21,309 nt of DNA from Dehalococcoidia bacterium (GCA_016927965.1 JAFGLP010000059.1:1-21309); one strand, 5' to 3'. Numbered from the stretch's first letter, positions 1 through 7,807 are shown. The notes: generated from the sequence alone by a model not told the origin. A program made the numbers and translations.

Positions 1-14
1 GGCGCACGTTTATA

Positions 15-20
15 TATAAT
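15..20 (+). promoter_or_regulatory. Candidate -10 box for the sigma-factor operon
   Basis: A perfect TATAAT lies 26 nt ahead of the GTG start of the sigma gene. The matching -35 box would fall before the window starts, so the promoter cannot be confirmed. A GAGGT Shine-Dalgarno follows at 36-40. Confidence 0.4.
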
Positions 21-46
21 AGACGCCAGGAAATTGAGGTAACCTG

Positions 47-589
47 GTGTTAATTGAAGAACAACTAATACAGAGAGCGATAAATGGCGATCAAGCAGCG
101 TTTACGCATATATATGATCTGCATTTCGATAAAATATACAGGTATATTTACGTCAAGGTGCATAGCCAGACTGAAGCTGAGGATTTAACTCAAGACGTGT
201 TTATAAAAGCTTACGAAGGTATTGGCAATTATAAATGGCGGGACCTCCCGTTCACAGCCTGGTTATTTAAAATTGCTCACAACCGGGTTATCGACTACAT
301 CAGAAAAAGCTCCAAGGAAAAAAGGGCCAGCCTTGACGAAGCCGGCGGAATTGCCTCCGATGATCCAGCCTATATAACCGAACATAATTATGAGATATAT
401 CAGCTTAAGATAGCTCTGCAGCAGTTACCCGAAGCCCAGCGCGAGGTCGCTGCACTAAGGTTTATTTCCGAGCTTTCCATCGCCGAAGTTGCCAAGACAC
501 TCGGTAAAAGCGAAGGAACTATTAAAGCCCTGCAATTCAACGCAGTTGCATCTTTGAGAAAATTATTATACGGCAAGTTTGATGTCTAG
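47..589 (+). CDS. ECF-type RNA polymerase sigma factor
   Basis: This is a sigma-70 family extracytoplasmic-function sigma factor that directs RNA polymerase to a small regulon. Sigma region 2 spans about residues 9-88, including the YRYI segment, the AEDLTQDVF core helix and the AWLFKIAHNRVIDY promoter-melting segment. Region 4 spans about 117-172, with LPEAQREV, a helix-turn-helix (ISELSIAEVAKTLGKSEGTI) and a final LRKLL. Regions 1 and 3 are missing, as expected for ECF factors, and 180 aa is a normal length. The start is GTG at 47, six bases after GAGGT. The gene overlaps the downstream membrane gene by 8 nt, so the two are translationally coupled, which suggests that protein controls the sigma factor. 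The regulon is unknown; the ECF subgroup was not assigned. Confidence 0.93.
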   Translation: MLIEEQLIQRAINGDQAAFTHIYDLHFDKIYRYIYVKVHSQTEAEDLTQDVFIKAYEGIGNYKWRDLPFTAWLFKIAHNRVIDYIRKSSKEKRASLDEAGGIASDDPAYITEHNYEIYQLKIALQQLPEAQREVAALRFISELSIAEVAKTLGKSEGTIKALQFNAVASLRKLLYGKFDV

Positions 590-1916
590 AAAGATAGAAA
601 ATGCTTTTAACGATTGCTTCGAGCGGTTGCTTTCCGGCGAAAGCCTGGATAGCTGCCTGAGCAGCTACCCTGAATACGCTGGTGAACTGGATTCAATGCT
701 GCGCACGATGTTTGATATTAAAAGAACGGCGTATCCCATCCAACCCAGGCCAGAATTTAAATACTGGGCACGCGTCAGGATGCAGGGTATTCAGCAGACT
801 AATGTTCCTAAGGGGACTTCCGATAAAGTCAGCTCTTTCAATATCCGCCGCAATCTGGCAATCAGCCTGGCTGCTCTACTCGTATTTGTGATGGCATCAA
901 CCGGCACCGTGGCAGCTTCCTCCAACGCCATGCCGGATCAACCCCTATACAATGTCAAGCTGGCAGTTGAACAGGTTCAGCTGACTTTTACAGCGTCCGA
1001 TATTGCCAAAGCAGAGCTACACGCCAATCTGGCAGAAAAACGTGCAAATGAGATCGCCGTCATGGCCAAGCAGGGCAATACTGAGAAGGTAATTTCCACC
1101 AAGACCAAAATGTACTACCAGCTTGACCAGGCTGAACAGCTTATAGCCGGCATTGATGCGTCCATCAAAGAATCAAATGAGGGGGCTTTAAGCTTGCCAG
1201 CCAGCACAGTTATCACGAAACCCGTTACCCCCACCAATACTGCCAACACAACTGCGCCTGCAGCTTCAAGCACAGCATCTACCAACAATACAAGTGAACA
1301 GCAAACGGACTCAAAGTCCGATACAAGCTCATCCAGGCAGATTTCTCGCTCAATATCCGCAGCCAATAAAGCAAAGGTCTCCATCAACGCCAGCACTGCC
1401 AAGACTATTACAATACTGCAAGACGCTCTGGATAATGCTCCCGATAGCGTTAAACCCAGCTTAAATGCCATTATCGAACACACTAAAACAACTAACGCCC
1501 GAATCAATAAACAGATTGGTGATAGCAAGCAGGACGGTAGCGTTTCAGACAATACCAGCACCGAAACAGACAGAAACATAAAAAATAAGCCCAGAATAGT
1601 TATGCCCTCCGACAATAGCAGCAAGACCAGCGAAACTCAGCGTATTAATACGTATCATAAATACGAGGGGAAAAATAGTGGATCCGGTTCCAACAATACC
1701 GGTAATAGCGAGAATCAAAGCAGTTCAACAACAAATACAACAGGAGAGAATACGACCTCAGTCATCAATACGCGCACTATCACGACAGACACATTGAAAC
1801 CTATTACGACATCACCTACCGATAATATTGTCGATTCAACGAACAGGGATACCACTACCAGTAATACTACTAGTGTAACTGGCAAAACGGTAATCCAAAC
1901 AGATATACTGAGATAA
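582..1916 (+). CDS. Membrane protein with anti-sigma-like N-terminus and DUF5667 domain
   Basis: Residues ~5-45 (NDCFERLLSGESL, then YPEYAGELDSML) look like the cytoplasmic N-terminal segment found in proteins encoded beside this kind of ECF sigma factor. One transmembrane helix lies at about 91-113. Right after it is a DUF5667-type segment (PDQPLYNVKLAVEQVQLTFT and the following charged helix, ~115-170). The rest, roughly 200-444, is Ser/Thr/Asn-rich, low complexity and probably outside the membrane. I infer a membrane-bound regulator (anti-sigma or sensor) of the overlapping sigma gene; no HxxxCxxC zinc anti-sigma motif is visible. ATG at 582 is preferred over an in-frame TTG one codon earlier. 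Confidence 0.75.
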   Translation: MSRKIENAFNDCFERLLSGESLDSCLSSYPEYAGELDSMLRTMFDIKRTAYPIQPRPEFKYWARVRMQGIQQTNVPKGTSDKVSSFNIRRNLAISLAALLVFVMASTGTVAASSNAMPDQPLYNVKLAVEQVQLTFTASDIAKAELHANLAEKRANEIAVMAKQGNTEKVISTKTKMYYQLDQAEQLIAGIDASIKESNEGALSLPASTVITKPVTPTNTANTTAPAASSTASTNNTSEQQTDSKSDTSSSRQISRSISAANKAKVSINASTAKTITILQDALDNAPDSVKPSLNAIIEHTKTTNARINKQIGDSKQDGSVSDNTSTETDRNIKNKPRIVMPSDNSSKTSETQRINTYHKYEGKNSGSGSNNTGNSENQSSSTTNTTGENTTSVINTRTITTDTLKPITTSPTDNIVDSTNRDTTTSNTTSVTGKTVIQTDILR

Positions 1917-1944
1917 ACCAGATTATTTAGAGCAGGAGGCTTTG

Positions 1945-2832
1945 ATGAGGAGTCCTTTAAAGTTCGCCATTATAATACCGATTCTAATTATGTTCATACT
2001 TGCGTTCGGCTGTGCAGGTGAATCCAGGACAGTTTCAGAAGCAGTCATGGAGTCGGCCCCACCTGCACCTGCGTCCACTCCGTCATTTTTAGCGCAGATG
2101 AAATCGGCAAGCGATACAAATTCTGGATCGGGTTCCGTGGACGATCAAGGCACTGATGACCGTAAAATCGTCAGGACCGGCTCAATCAACATTGAAGTGG
2201 ATGATATCAGCGAAGCGCTCGATGATATAGCAGATATCGCCGTCCAGTATAACGGTTATGTAGTCTCATCCAGCCAACGCGGTAATGATGATAATCCCAG
2301 CGGTCATATATCAATCCGGGTACCTTTCAGCAGTTTTAATGACGCTCTTCAAGAAATCAGGACACTGGCTGCTAAAGTTAGTTACGAAAATACTGCCAGC
2401 CAGGATGTGACAGAGCAATATACGGATTTGAAAGCGCAGCTCAAGAATTACGAAGCCACCGAAGCGCAATTACTGGAACTGCTTAAAAAAGCCGAATCTG
2501 TCACGGATGTCCTGGAAGTTCAAAAAGAACTATCCAATGTAAGGGGAAGCATCGAGCGCACCAAGGGACGCATCCAGTATCTGGATAGGACCACTGATAT
2601 GTCTCTTATAGAAGTTCAACTGGTTAAAACCAAACCTATCGGGCAGAGCACGTGGGACATCAGCGGTATTTTCAAATCAGCCGTTGACGGGTTGATTGTT
2701 TTCGCACAGATACTGCTGGGCTTACTGATCTGGGTCCTGGTATTCTCCCCGATCTGGATCGTTATCCTGGTAATCATCTGGGCCGTCCGGCGCAGAAAGA
2801 AATTTAAATCCCAGAAAGATATCGCTAAGTAA
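1945..2832 (+). CDS. DUF4349 family lipoprotein with C-terminal membrane helix
   Basis: The N-terminus is a signal sequence ending in a lipobox-like AFGC, with Cys23 as the probable lipidated residue. A short Ser/Pro/Ala-rich spacer follows. From about residue 75 the protein matches the DUF4349 pattern: a beta-rich part (RKIVRTGSINIEVDDI, then NGYVVSSSQRG and HISIRVPFSSF), a long charged coiled-coil helix (~150-205), and a C-terminal hydrophobic stretch (~240-283) ending in the basic RRRKKF. This is an envelope protein; the biochemical function of DUF4349 is unknown. AGGAGG at 1934-1939, five bases before ATG 1945, decides the start over the TTG one codon upstream. It sits 28 nt after the DUF5667 gene and is likely co-transcribed with the sigma factor. 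Confidence 0.85.
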   Translation: MRSPLKFAIIIPILIMFILAFGCAGESRTVSEAVMESAPPAPASTPSFLAQMKSASDTNSGSGSVDDQGTDDRKIVRTGSINIEVDDISEALDDIADIAVQYNGYVVSSSQRGNDDNPSGHISIRVPFSSFNDALQEIRTLAAKVSYENTASQDVTEQYTDLKAQLKNYEATEAQLLELLKKAESVTDVLEVQKELSNVRGSIERTKGRIQYLDRTTDMSLIEVQLVKTKPIGQSTWDISGIFKSAVDGLIVFAQILLGLLIWVLVFSPIWIVILVIIWAVRRRKKFKSQKDIAK

Positions 2833-2851
2833 GAGCATAGCAGATACGTTA

Positions 2852-2889
2852 TAATAAAGGTCGGCAGAAATTTCTGCCGACCTTTATTA
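2852..2889. terminator. 38-bp perfect palindrome, probable terminator hairpin
   Basis: Bases 2852-2870 are the exact reverse complement of 2871-2889, giving two 19-nt arms with no spacer. The core AAGGTCGGCAGAAA is GC-containing and the outer ends are A/T-rich (TAATAAA and TTTATTA), so a hairpin would end in a short U-rich stretch on either strand. It lies 19 nt after the DUF4349 stop and 2 nt before the next ATG. It most likely terminates the sigma operon; it may also affect expression of the downstream gene. Confidence 0.7.
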
Positions 2890-2891
2890 AT

Positions 2892-3356
2892 ATGGGTTAT
2901 ATAGTATACGAAGATAGGCCGCATACAGACGTCTGGATAAAACTTACTTTTTTAATACCCACTGTCATAATTCTTGTTATTGCACTTATTTTCTCCGGTT
3001 TTGACCCACAGAGTTCATCATATTCCATATGTGAAGCAGCAGGGATAGCCATCTTGATGGCATTGCTGTATTTCTTCGTCATACCTGTGAAGTATTGTAT
3101 ATTAAATGATAAAGTAAGAATTGGTTTCAGGGGACCTTTTTCATTTAATATTCCATTTGAACATATCAGAAGTATTTATAAAGCACGATGGTGGACAATC
3201 GGCATCAACTTCCCTGCCAATTTTTCACAATCAAACATGCTGGAGATAAGACGCAAAGGCCGCTTGGCAGTTACAATTACACCTGCCGATAAAACAGCCT
3301 TTATTGACAATTTCAAGCTTGCATACGAAAACTGGAGGCGGGGCAAGAATGACTAG
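2892..3356 (+). CDS. Small membrane protein with bacterial PH-like domain
   Basis: Two transmembrane helices (about residues 16-36 and 47-66) are followed by a beta-rich cytoplasmic part (~67-150). The pattern YCILNDKVRIGFRGPFSFNI, then IPFEHIRSIYKARW and MLEIRRKGRLAVTITPADK, resembles bacterial PH-like domains of membrane proteins. The function is unknown. The ATG at 2892 is the only reasonable start; an upstream in-frame stop lies at 2838-2840. There is no Shine-Dalgarno because a perfect palindrome occupies that position, so initiation may be weak or leaderless. The 3' end overlaps mtnA by 8 nt, which suggests co-transcription. Confidence 0.65.
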   Translation: MGYIVYEDRPHTDVWIKLTFLIPTVIILVIALIFSGFDPQSSSYSICEAAGIAILMALLYFFVIPVKYCILNDKVRIGFRGPFSFNIPFEHIRSIYKARWWTIGINFPANFSQSNMLEIRRKGRLAVTITPADKTAFIDNFKLAYENWRRGKND

Positions 3357-4395
3357 TATGAAACCGATAGAGTGGCTGGGTACCCATATTAAATTGCTCG
3401 ACCAGACAGAATTACCGCTACAAGAAACCTATCTTGATACAGCAGATTACCAAGACGTTATAAACGCCATAAAGCAGCTTAAAGTACGAGGGGCACCTGC
3501 TATCGGTATCGCAGCAGCTTACGGCATAGCACTGGGAGGTTTGGCAATTCAGGCAACAGACAAAGAAAGTTTTTTGTATAAACTGGAAAATATTTTTCAC
3601 AATTTCGCAGCATCAAGACCAACTGCCGTAAATCTATTCTACGCGATCAATCTACAGAAACAGGCGTCTGCTGCTTCCAAAACGGTTGATGAGATTAAAC
3701 AGCAGTTGATAGATACAGCCCTCCGGTTACACAAATGGGAAGAACAAGCAATGACCGATCTCAGCAAATCAGGCACCACTTTAATTAAAGATGGTTTTAA
3801 AGTAATAACACACTGCAATACCGGCCAACTCGCAACAGGGGTCTCCTACGGCACAGCTCTGGGTGTAATCAAGGCAGCAGCCGAACAGGGGAAGAACGTC
3901 ACCGTGTATGTAGATGAAACCCGTCCGCTGCTTCAAGGCGCAAGGCTGACAACCTGGGAACTTCATAAACTAGGGATACCTTTCATTCTCATCACCGACA
4001 ACATGGCAGGTCATTTGCTCAGCCGCGGAGAGATCGACTGCATAATAGTGGGAGCAGACCGCATTGCAGCCAACGGCGATACTGCCAACAAAATCGGCAC
4101 ATATTCACTATCTGTGCTGGCGCGGGAAAATAATATTCCGTTTTACACGGCGGCCCCCCTCAGTACCATAGACACATCGATAAGGTCAGGGATCAATATA
4201 CCAATCGAAGAACGGGACCCTGAAGAGATATTGCAGATACGCGGCCTGAGGATTGCCCCCGAGGGAACAACAGCTTACAATCTTGCTTTTGATGTAACGC
4301 CACATAAATATATAAGTGCCATCATTACACAAAAGGGTATAATTACAAAACCATTTGCCGGAAATATTAAGACTATTTTTCAGGAGGGCTATTAA
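3349..4395 (+). CDS. mtnA: S-methyl-5-thioribose-1-phosphate isomerase
   Basis: MtnA converts 5-methylthioribose-1-phosphate to 5-methylthioribulose-1-phosphate in methionine salvage. It belongs to the eIF2B alpha/beta/delta-related family. Diagnostic motifs are RGAPAIGIAAAYG near the N-terminus, HCNTGQLATGVSYGTALGVI with Cys156 in the catalytic cysteine position, DETRPLLQGARLT, and IIVGADRIAANGDTANKIGT with Asp237 as the catalytic acid. The length, 348 aa, is typical. I chose ATG 3349 because GGAGG at 3334-3338 precedes it; an upstream extension to 3304 would run inside the PH gene. The stop overlaps the mtnP start by one base (TAATG), so mtnA and mtnP, which makes its substrate, are coupled. 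Confidence 0.95.
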   Translation: MTSMKPIEWLGTHIKLLDQTELPLQETYLDTADYQDVINAIKQLKVRGAPAIGIAAAYGIALGGLAIQATDKESFLYKLENIFHNFAASRPTAVNLFYAINLQKQASAASKTVDEIKQQLIDTALRLHKWEEQAMTDLSKSGTTLIKDGFKVITHCNTGQLATGVSYGTALGVIKAAAEQGKNVTVYVDETRPLLQGARLTTWELHKLGIPFILITDNMAGHLLSRGEIDCIIVGADRIAANGDTANKIGTYSLSVLARENNIPFYTAAPLSTIDTSIRSGINIPIEERDPEEILQIRGLRIAPEGTTAYNLAFDVTPHKYISAIITQKGIITKPFAGNIKTIFQEGY

Positions 4396-5258
4396 TGCAG
4401 GAAGCCAGGGTTGGCATCATTGGAGGCAGCGGACTTTATGACCTTGAGGGAATGACCCGGGTTAAAGATATCCGTTTTAAAACCCCCTTCGGCGATACCA
4501 GTGATGTAATTGAAGTTGGCGAAATCAAAGGGGTGAAAGCAGCCTTTATACCACGGCACAGTCACGGACACACAATCATGCCATCCGAATTACCCTCAAA
4601 GGCTAATATATACGCACTCAAGTCATTAGGCGTGGAATATATAATTGCCATTTCAGCGGTCGGCAGCCTTAAAGAGAAGATCAAGCCTACGGACATCGTA
4701 ATACCTGATCAGATTATAGACCGCACCTATCTGCGTTCCAATACTTTTTTCGGAAATGGCATCGTAGGGCATGTAGCATTTGCCGATCCCTACTGCCCTG
4801 TACTTTCCGATGTACTCTATGAGGCGGTACATAAAACAGGTGGGCGCGTTCATGACGGCGGAACCTGTATCGTTATGGAAGGCCCGCAGTTTTCCACCAG
4901 GGCAGAATCCGAACTGTACAGATCATGGGGAGCTGACATAATTTTTATGACAGGGCTACCCGAAGCAAAGCTGGCCAGGGAAGCCGAAATCTGTTATGCC
5001 ATGATGGCCATCGTAACAGATTATGATTGCTGGAATGAAGTCAGCGAGACAGTATCAACCGAAATGGTTCTGGAAAATTTTCACAAGACGCTGGATACAG
5101 CCAGGAAAGCATTACAACACGCCATCGTCAACCTTCCACCCAAAAGGGAGTGTATTTGCAGACATGCTCTGGAAAATGCCATAATTACTGCCCCTGAAAA
5201 GATTCCGGCGAAATTGAAAAAGGATCTCCATATTATAATAGGAAAATATATCCAGTAG
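4395..5258 (+). CDS. mtnP: 5'-methylthioadenosine phosphorylase
   Basis: MtnP cleaves methylthioadenosine with phosphate to adenine and methylthioribose-1-phosphate, the substrate of MtnA encoded just upstream. It is a purine nucleoside phosphorylase family member of the trimeric MTAP type. Visible motifs are GIIGGSGLYDLEGM, TPFGDTSD, the phosphate/substrate loop IPRHSHGHTIMPSELP, IAISAVGSLKEKIKPTDIVI, MEGPQFSTRAESELYRSWGA, and LPEAKLAREAEICYA with TDYDCW. The Asp pair in TDYD fits 6-aminopurine recognition. At 287 aa it has the usual size. AGGAGG at 4382-4387 precedes ATG by 7 nt. A broader purine nucleoside phosphorylase activity is possible but the neighbour argues for MTA. Confidence 0.94.
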   Translation: MQEARVGIIGGSGLYDLEGMTRVKDIRFKTPFGDTSDVIEVGEIKGVKAAFIPRHSHGHTIMPSELPSKANIYALKSLGVEYIIAISAVGSLKEKIKPTDIVIPDQIIDRTYLRSNTFFGNGIVGHVAFADPYCPVLSDVLYEAVHKTGGRVHDGGTCIVMEGPQFSTRAESELYRSWGADIIFMTGLPEAKLAREAEICYAMMAIVTDYDCWNEVSETVSTEMVLENFHKTLDTARKALQHAIVNLPPKRECICRHALENAIITAPEKIPAKLKKDLHIIIGKYIQ

Positions 5259-5265
5259 GCGGATT

Positions 5266-6291
5266 ATGTCGAAGCAGCTTAATTACTATTGCGCAGCCAC
5301 CATGATAGGCAGTGTTCCCTTCACTGACCCGGGCAAGGCATGGGAAAAAACAGGTAATTACCTGAAAGATCTTCCCGTCTGGCCTCAGCTACCCATGCGC
5401 TCCAACCTGGAAAATATGTATATACAGTACAGCGAGGGCTTTCCGGGTATAACGATCGACGATCAAAATATTACCATCCAGCGCGACGCTGCTTTTGATC
5501 ATGCACTTGAACAGCTTTTTTCAGATGCTTATGCAAACAAATTTGAAAATTATGCAATAGACGGTCAATATGCCGCAGGCCTTCATCACCTTGCTCGCAT
5601 TTCCCCGTTAAAGATAATAAAGGGACAAATTACAGGACCTATAAGCTGGGGATTATGTGTGACCGATGAGTCAGGCCGTGGGGTAATTTATGATGAAACT
5701 ATAGCAGACGCCATTGCAGGTTTTCTTAAACTCAAGGCCCGCTGGCAGGAAGAATTTTTACGCTCCAAATCGGAGCAGGCTATTATCTTTGTTGATGAAC
5801 CCTATCTAACATCGCTGGGAACAGCTTTCGTTGCACTGTCCAACGAGCAGGTCACTGCATTAATAACAGAAACGCTCAGCGGTATACAAGGGCCAAGAGG
5901 TATTCATTGCTGCGGAGGAACTGACTGGTCACTGTTGCTAAAGTTGCCCATAGATATCCTTAGCTTCGATGCATATAACTATGTCGATTCCCTGTTGTGT
6001 TATGAGACCGATTTAACTTCATTCATTAAAGCGGGAAAGGCAATAGCCTGGGGTATCATACCCAACGATGAAGAAACTCTGAAAAAAGAGTCGCTGACAA
6101 GTTTGATGGACAGATTTGGCGAAGCGCTTGCACCGCTGACCCGTTGCGGCACTTCAATCAGACAACTTGTAGCCCAGAGTATCATAACACCGTCTTGCGG
6201 ACTCGCTTCCTTATCTGACGGCGCCGTTGATGAAGTGCTCAATTTACTCACACAGTTGAGCGATGCTATGCGGCAGAAATATGGTCCTTAG
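5266..6291 (+). CDS. Core-MetE-like cobalamin-independent methionine synthase (C-terminal domain only)
   Basis: The protein is a stand-alone catalytic barrel of the MetE/UROD superfamily (341 aa), with no N-terminal half as in E. coli MetE. The zinc-site motif appears as IHCCGGTDW (His214, Cys216), with a final Cys311 in ITPSCGLASL. The position of the third MetE ligand (Glu) seems to hold Asp235 in LSFDAY. Proteins of this size are called core-MetE; one from Dehalococcoides mccartyi was reported to use methylcobalamin or a corrinoid protein as methyl donor rather than methyl-folate. By inference it makes methionine from homocysteine. It lies 7 nt after mtnP in the same operon. The Shine-Dalgarno (AGGCGG) is weak. 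Another thiol methyltransferase role remains possible. Confidence 0.75.
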   Translation: MSKQLNYYCAATMIGSVPFTDPGKAWEKTGNYLKDLPVWPQLPMRSNLENMYIQYSEGFPGITIDDQNITIQRDAAFDHALEQLFSDAYANKFENYAIDGQYAAGLHHLARISPLKIIKGQITGPISWGLCVTDESGRGVIYDETIADAIAGFLKLKARWQEEFLRSKSEQAIIFVDEPYLTSLGTAFVALSNEQVTALITETLSGIQGPRGIHCCGGTDWSLLLKLPIDILSFDAYNYVDSLLCYETDLTSFIKAGKAIAWGIIPNDEETLKKESLTSLMDRFGEALAPLTRCGTSIRQLVAQSIITPSCGLASLSDGAVDEVLNLLTQLSDAMRQKYGP

Positions 6292-6302
6292 CGACTGGCC
6301 AT

Positions 6303-6331
6303 TTGAAATCTGGCTGTACTTTAGCGATAAT
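6303..6331 (+). promoter_or_regulatory. Sigma-70-type promoter for the basic protein-NTPase-archaemetzincin genes
   Basis: TTGAAA at 6303-6308 and GATAAT at 6326-6331 are separated by exactly 17 nt, both five of six matches to consensus. Transcription would begin near 6338, about 34 nt before the ATG at 6372. The promoter follows the stop of the core-MetE gene by 12 nt. Confidence 0.6.
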
Positions 6332-6371
6332 AAAACACAATTATTTGATTAATCAGGTTTAGGTGAACTAG

Positions 6372-6758
6372 ATGAACAAAAGAAAACGAGTTGCCATATT
6401 CAAACACCGCAAAAAGAAAAAGAAGCTGGAAGAACGCAAAAAAGCGTTATTGATTGCATCGGGCGGCACTGCTAAGCCTGTTGTCAGAGCAGCTCCTAAG
6501 AAAGAATTGGAGATGCCGAAGCCTGTCAAAGCGCTGGCTGATATGCTTAAACCCAAAGAGACGGCTCCAGCTAAAAAAGCCGCGCCCAAGAAGAGTAAAG
6601 TTGAAGCTGTAAAAGCTGCACCTGCAGAAGAAAAACCAAAGAAGGCACCGGCCAAAAAGAAAAAGACTGAGGAAACTAAGTCTGTAGCAGCCGAAAAAAC
6701 CGAAGCGCCCAAGAAAACGGCTACCAGAAAAAAGAAAACTGAGTCTGCAGGAGGCTGA
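6372..6758 (+). CDS. Highly basic Lys/Ala-rich protein
   Basis: No firm family is recognised. The 128-residue product starts with a compact basic block (MNKRKRVAIFKHRKKKKK), then a charged helix (LEERKKALLIA). From residue ~35 to the end it is a low-complexity Lys/Ala/Pro/Glu tail with PKK, PAKK and TRKKK repeats, like histone H1-type or nucleoid-associated tails. The N-terminal basic block also recalls short ribosome-associated proteins. Nucleic acid binding is likely from charge alone; the exact role is unknown. AGGTGA at 6361-6366 precedes ATG by 5 nt. The stop overlaps the next start (TGATG), so it is coupled to the NTPase gene. The antisense reading frames here are shadows of the lysine codons. 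Confidence 0.7.
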   Translation: MNKRKRVAIFKHRKKKKKLEERKKALLIASGGTAKPVVRAAPKKELEMPKPVKALADMLKPKETAPAKKAAPKKSKVEAVKAAPAEEKPKKAPAKKKKTEETKSVAAEKTEAPKKTATRKKKTESAGG

Positions 6759-7273
6759 TGGGACAGGCATATCTGCTTACCGGGATGCCCGGTACTGGTA
6801 AGACCAGTATAATACGGCAGGCAATTTCACAGTCGAATTGTGATGCCGGCGGTTTTTACACACAGGAAATCCGCAGCGTGGGCATACGCGAAGGCTTTCG
6901 CATCGTAACTCTGGACGGTAAAGAGGGGATTCTAGCACATATTGCTATCGACAGCCCCTTCAGAGTCGGGAAATACGGAGTGGATACCAGCGTACTGGAT
7001 AATATCGGCGTCGATTCTATATATGCTGCTATCCAGAAGAATAACCTTATCGTCATCGACGAAATAGGCAAAATGGAATTGTTCTCTCCACGTTTTATTA
7101 CCGCCGTTCAGGAGGCATTGAGCAGCTCAAAACGGGTGCTGGGAACCATCACACTGAAACCGCATCCTCTGGCAGATGCCATCAGGCAAAGTAAAAGCAT
7201 TAGAGTCGCCGAACTGACCAGAAATAATCAGAAATATGTCCTAGCTGAGATACTCACCTGGCTTAAGCAATAA
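6758..7273 (+). CDS. THEP1-type nucleoside-triphosphatase
   Basis: A small P-loop NTPase (171 aa) of the THEP1 / NTPase_1 family, whose members hydrolyse nucleoside triphosphates in vitro. The Walker A motif GMPGTGKT is at residues 9-16. Walker B is LIVIDEIGKMEL with Asp101 and Glu102. Also typical are FYTQEIR after the first strand, the GKYGVD segment, and VLGTITLKPHPLADAIR near the C-terminus. The family is common in archaea and thermophilic bacteria; its role in cells is unclear. Start ATG 6758 overlaps the preceding stop and has CAGGAGG at 6748-6754. An archaemetzincin gene follows 3 nt later. Confidence 0.88.
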   Translation: MGQAYLLTGMPGTGKTSIIRQAISQSNCDAGGFYTQEIRSVGIREGFRIVTLDGKEGILAHIAIDSPFRVGKYGVDTSVLDNIGVDSIYAAIQKNNLIVIDEIGKMELFSPRFITAVQEALSSSKRVLGTITLKPHPLADAIRQSKSIRVAELTRNNQKYVLAEILTWLKQ

Positions 7274-7276
7274 TGG

Positions 7277-7795
7277 ATGAAGATAGACCTTCAACCTGTC
7301 GGGGAAATTGAATACCAGATCCTTGTCCAGTTAAAAGACGGGCTACACGGCATATTTGGTTGCCCCGTATTCATCAGAGATGCTGCCCCGATACCGCAGG
7401 AAGCATTTAATGCAGACCAGCAGCAGTTTCTTTCCGATGCTTTTATAGAAAATTTAAAAGCATACAAACAAGCGGGCATGTACCTCCTCGGCATTACAGA
7501 TGCCAATCTGTATACACAGGGACTGAATTTTGTATTCGGTCAAGCGGACATCAACAGTGGGATATCTATTATATCTCTACATTACCTCAGGCAGGAGAAT
7601 TACGGCCTCGCAGCAGACAGTGACCTGCTATCACAGAGGGCTTTAAAAGAAGCTGTCCACGAACTCGGACATAACCTTGGCATGGGTCATTGCCAGGATG
7701 GCTATTGCGTTATGCATTTTTCCAACAGCCTCATAGATACAGACGTGAAAAAGCCCTATTTTTGCGGGCGCTGCCAGCCAAAACTAACGCTCTAG
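7277..7795 (+). CDS. amzA: Archaemetzincin-family zinc metalloprotease
   Basis: The protein carries the archaemetzincin signature HELGHNLGMGHC: His128, His132 and His138 bind catalytic zinc and Glu129 is the general base. Four cysteines (139, 144, 163, 166) in HCQDGYC and CGRC match the second structural zinc site of the family. The length, 172 aa, is that of full archaemetzincins. It has no signal peptide, so it acts in the cytoplasm. Substrates are unknown for this family, which is common in archaea and scattered in bacteria. ATG 7277 begins 3 nt after the NTPase stop and has no clear Shine-Dalgarno, so translation is probably coupled. Confidence 0.93.
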   Translation: MKIDLQPVGEIEYQILVQLKDGLHGIFGCPVFIRDAAPIPQEAFNADQQQFLSDAFIENLKAYKQAGMYLLGITDANLYTQGLNFVFGQADINSGISIISLHYLRQENYGLAADSDLLSQRALKEAVHELGHNLGMGHCQDGYCVMHFSNSLIDTDVKKPYFCGRCQPKLTL

Positions 7796-7807
7796 CCAAT
7801 AATAATA

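Noticed and set aside
1115..1624. 169-codon minus-strand frame, Leu/Val/Ser-rich
   Set aside because: It is antisense to the low-complexity tail of the DUF5667 protein.
1200..1900. Ser/Thr/Asn-rich region as a possible DNA tandem repeat
   Set aside because: The composition is biased but no repeat unit recurs at the DNA level.
6368..6770. Phe/Leu/Ser-rich minus-strand frames
   Set aside because: They mirror the lysine and alanine codons of the basic protein and have no start signals.
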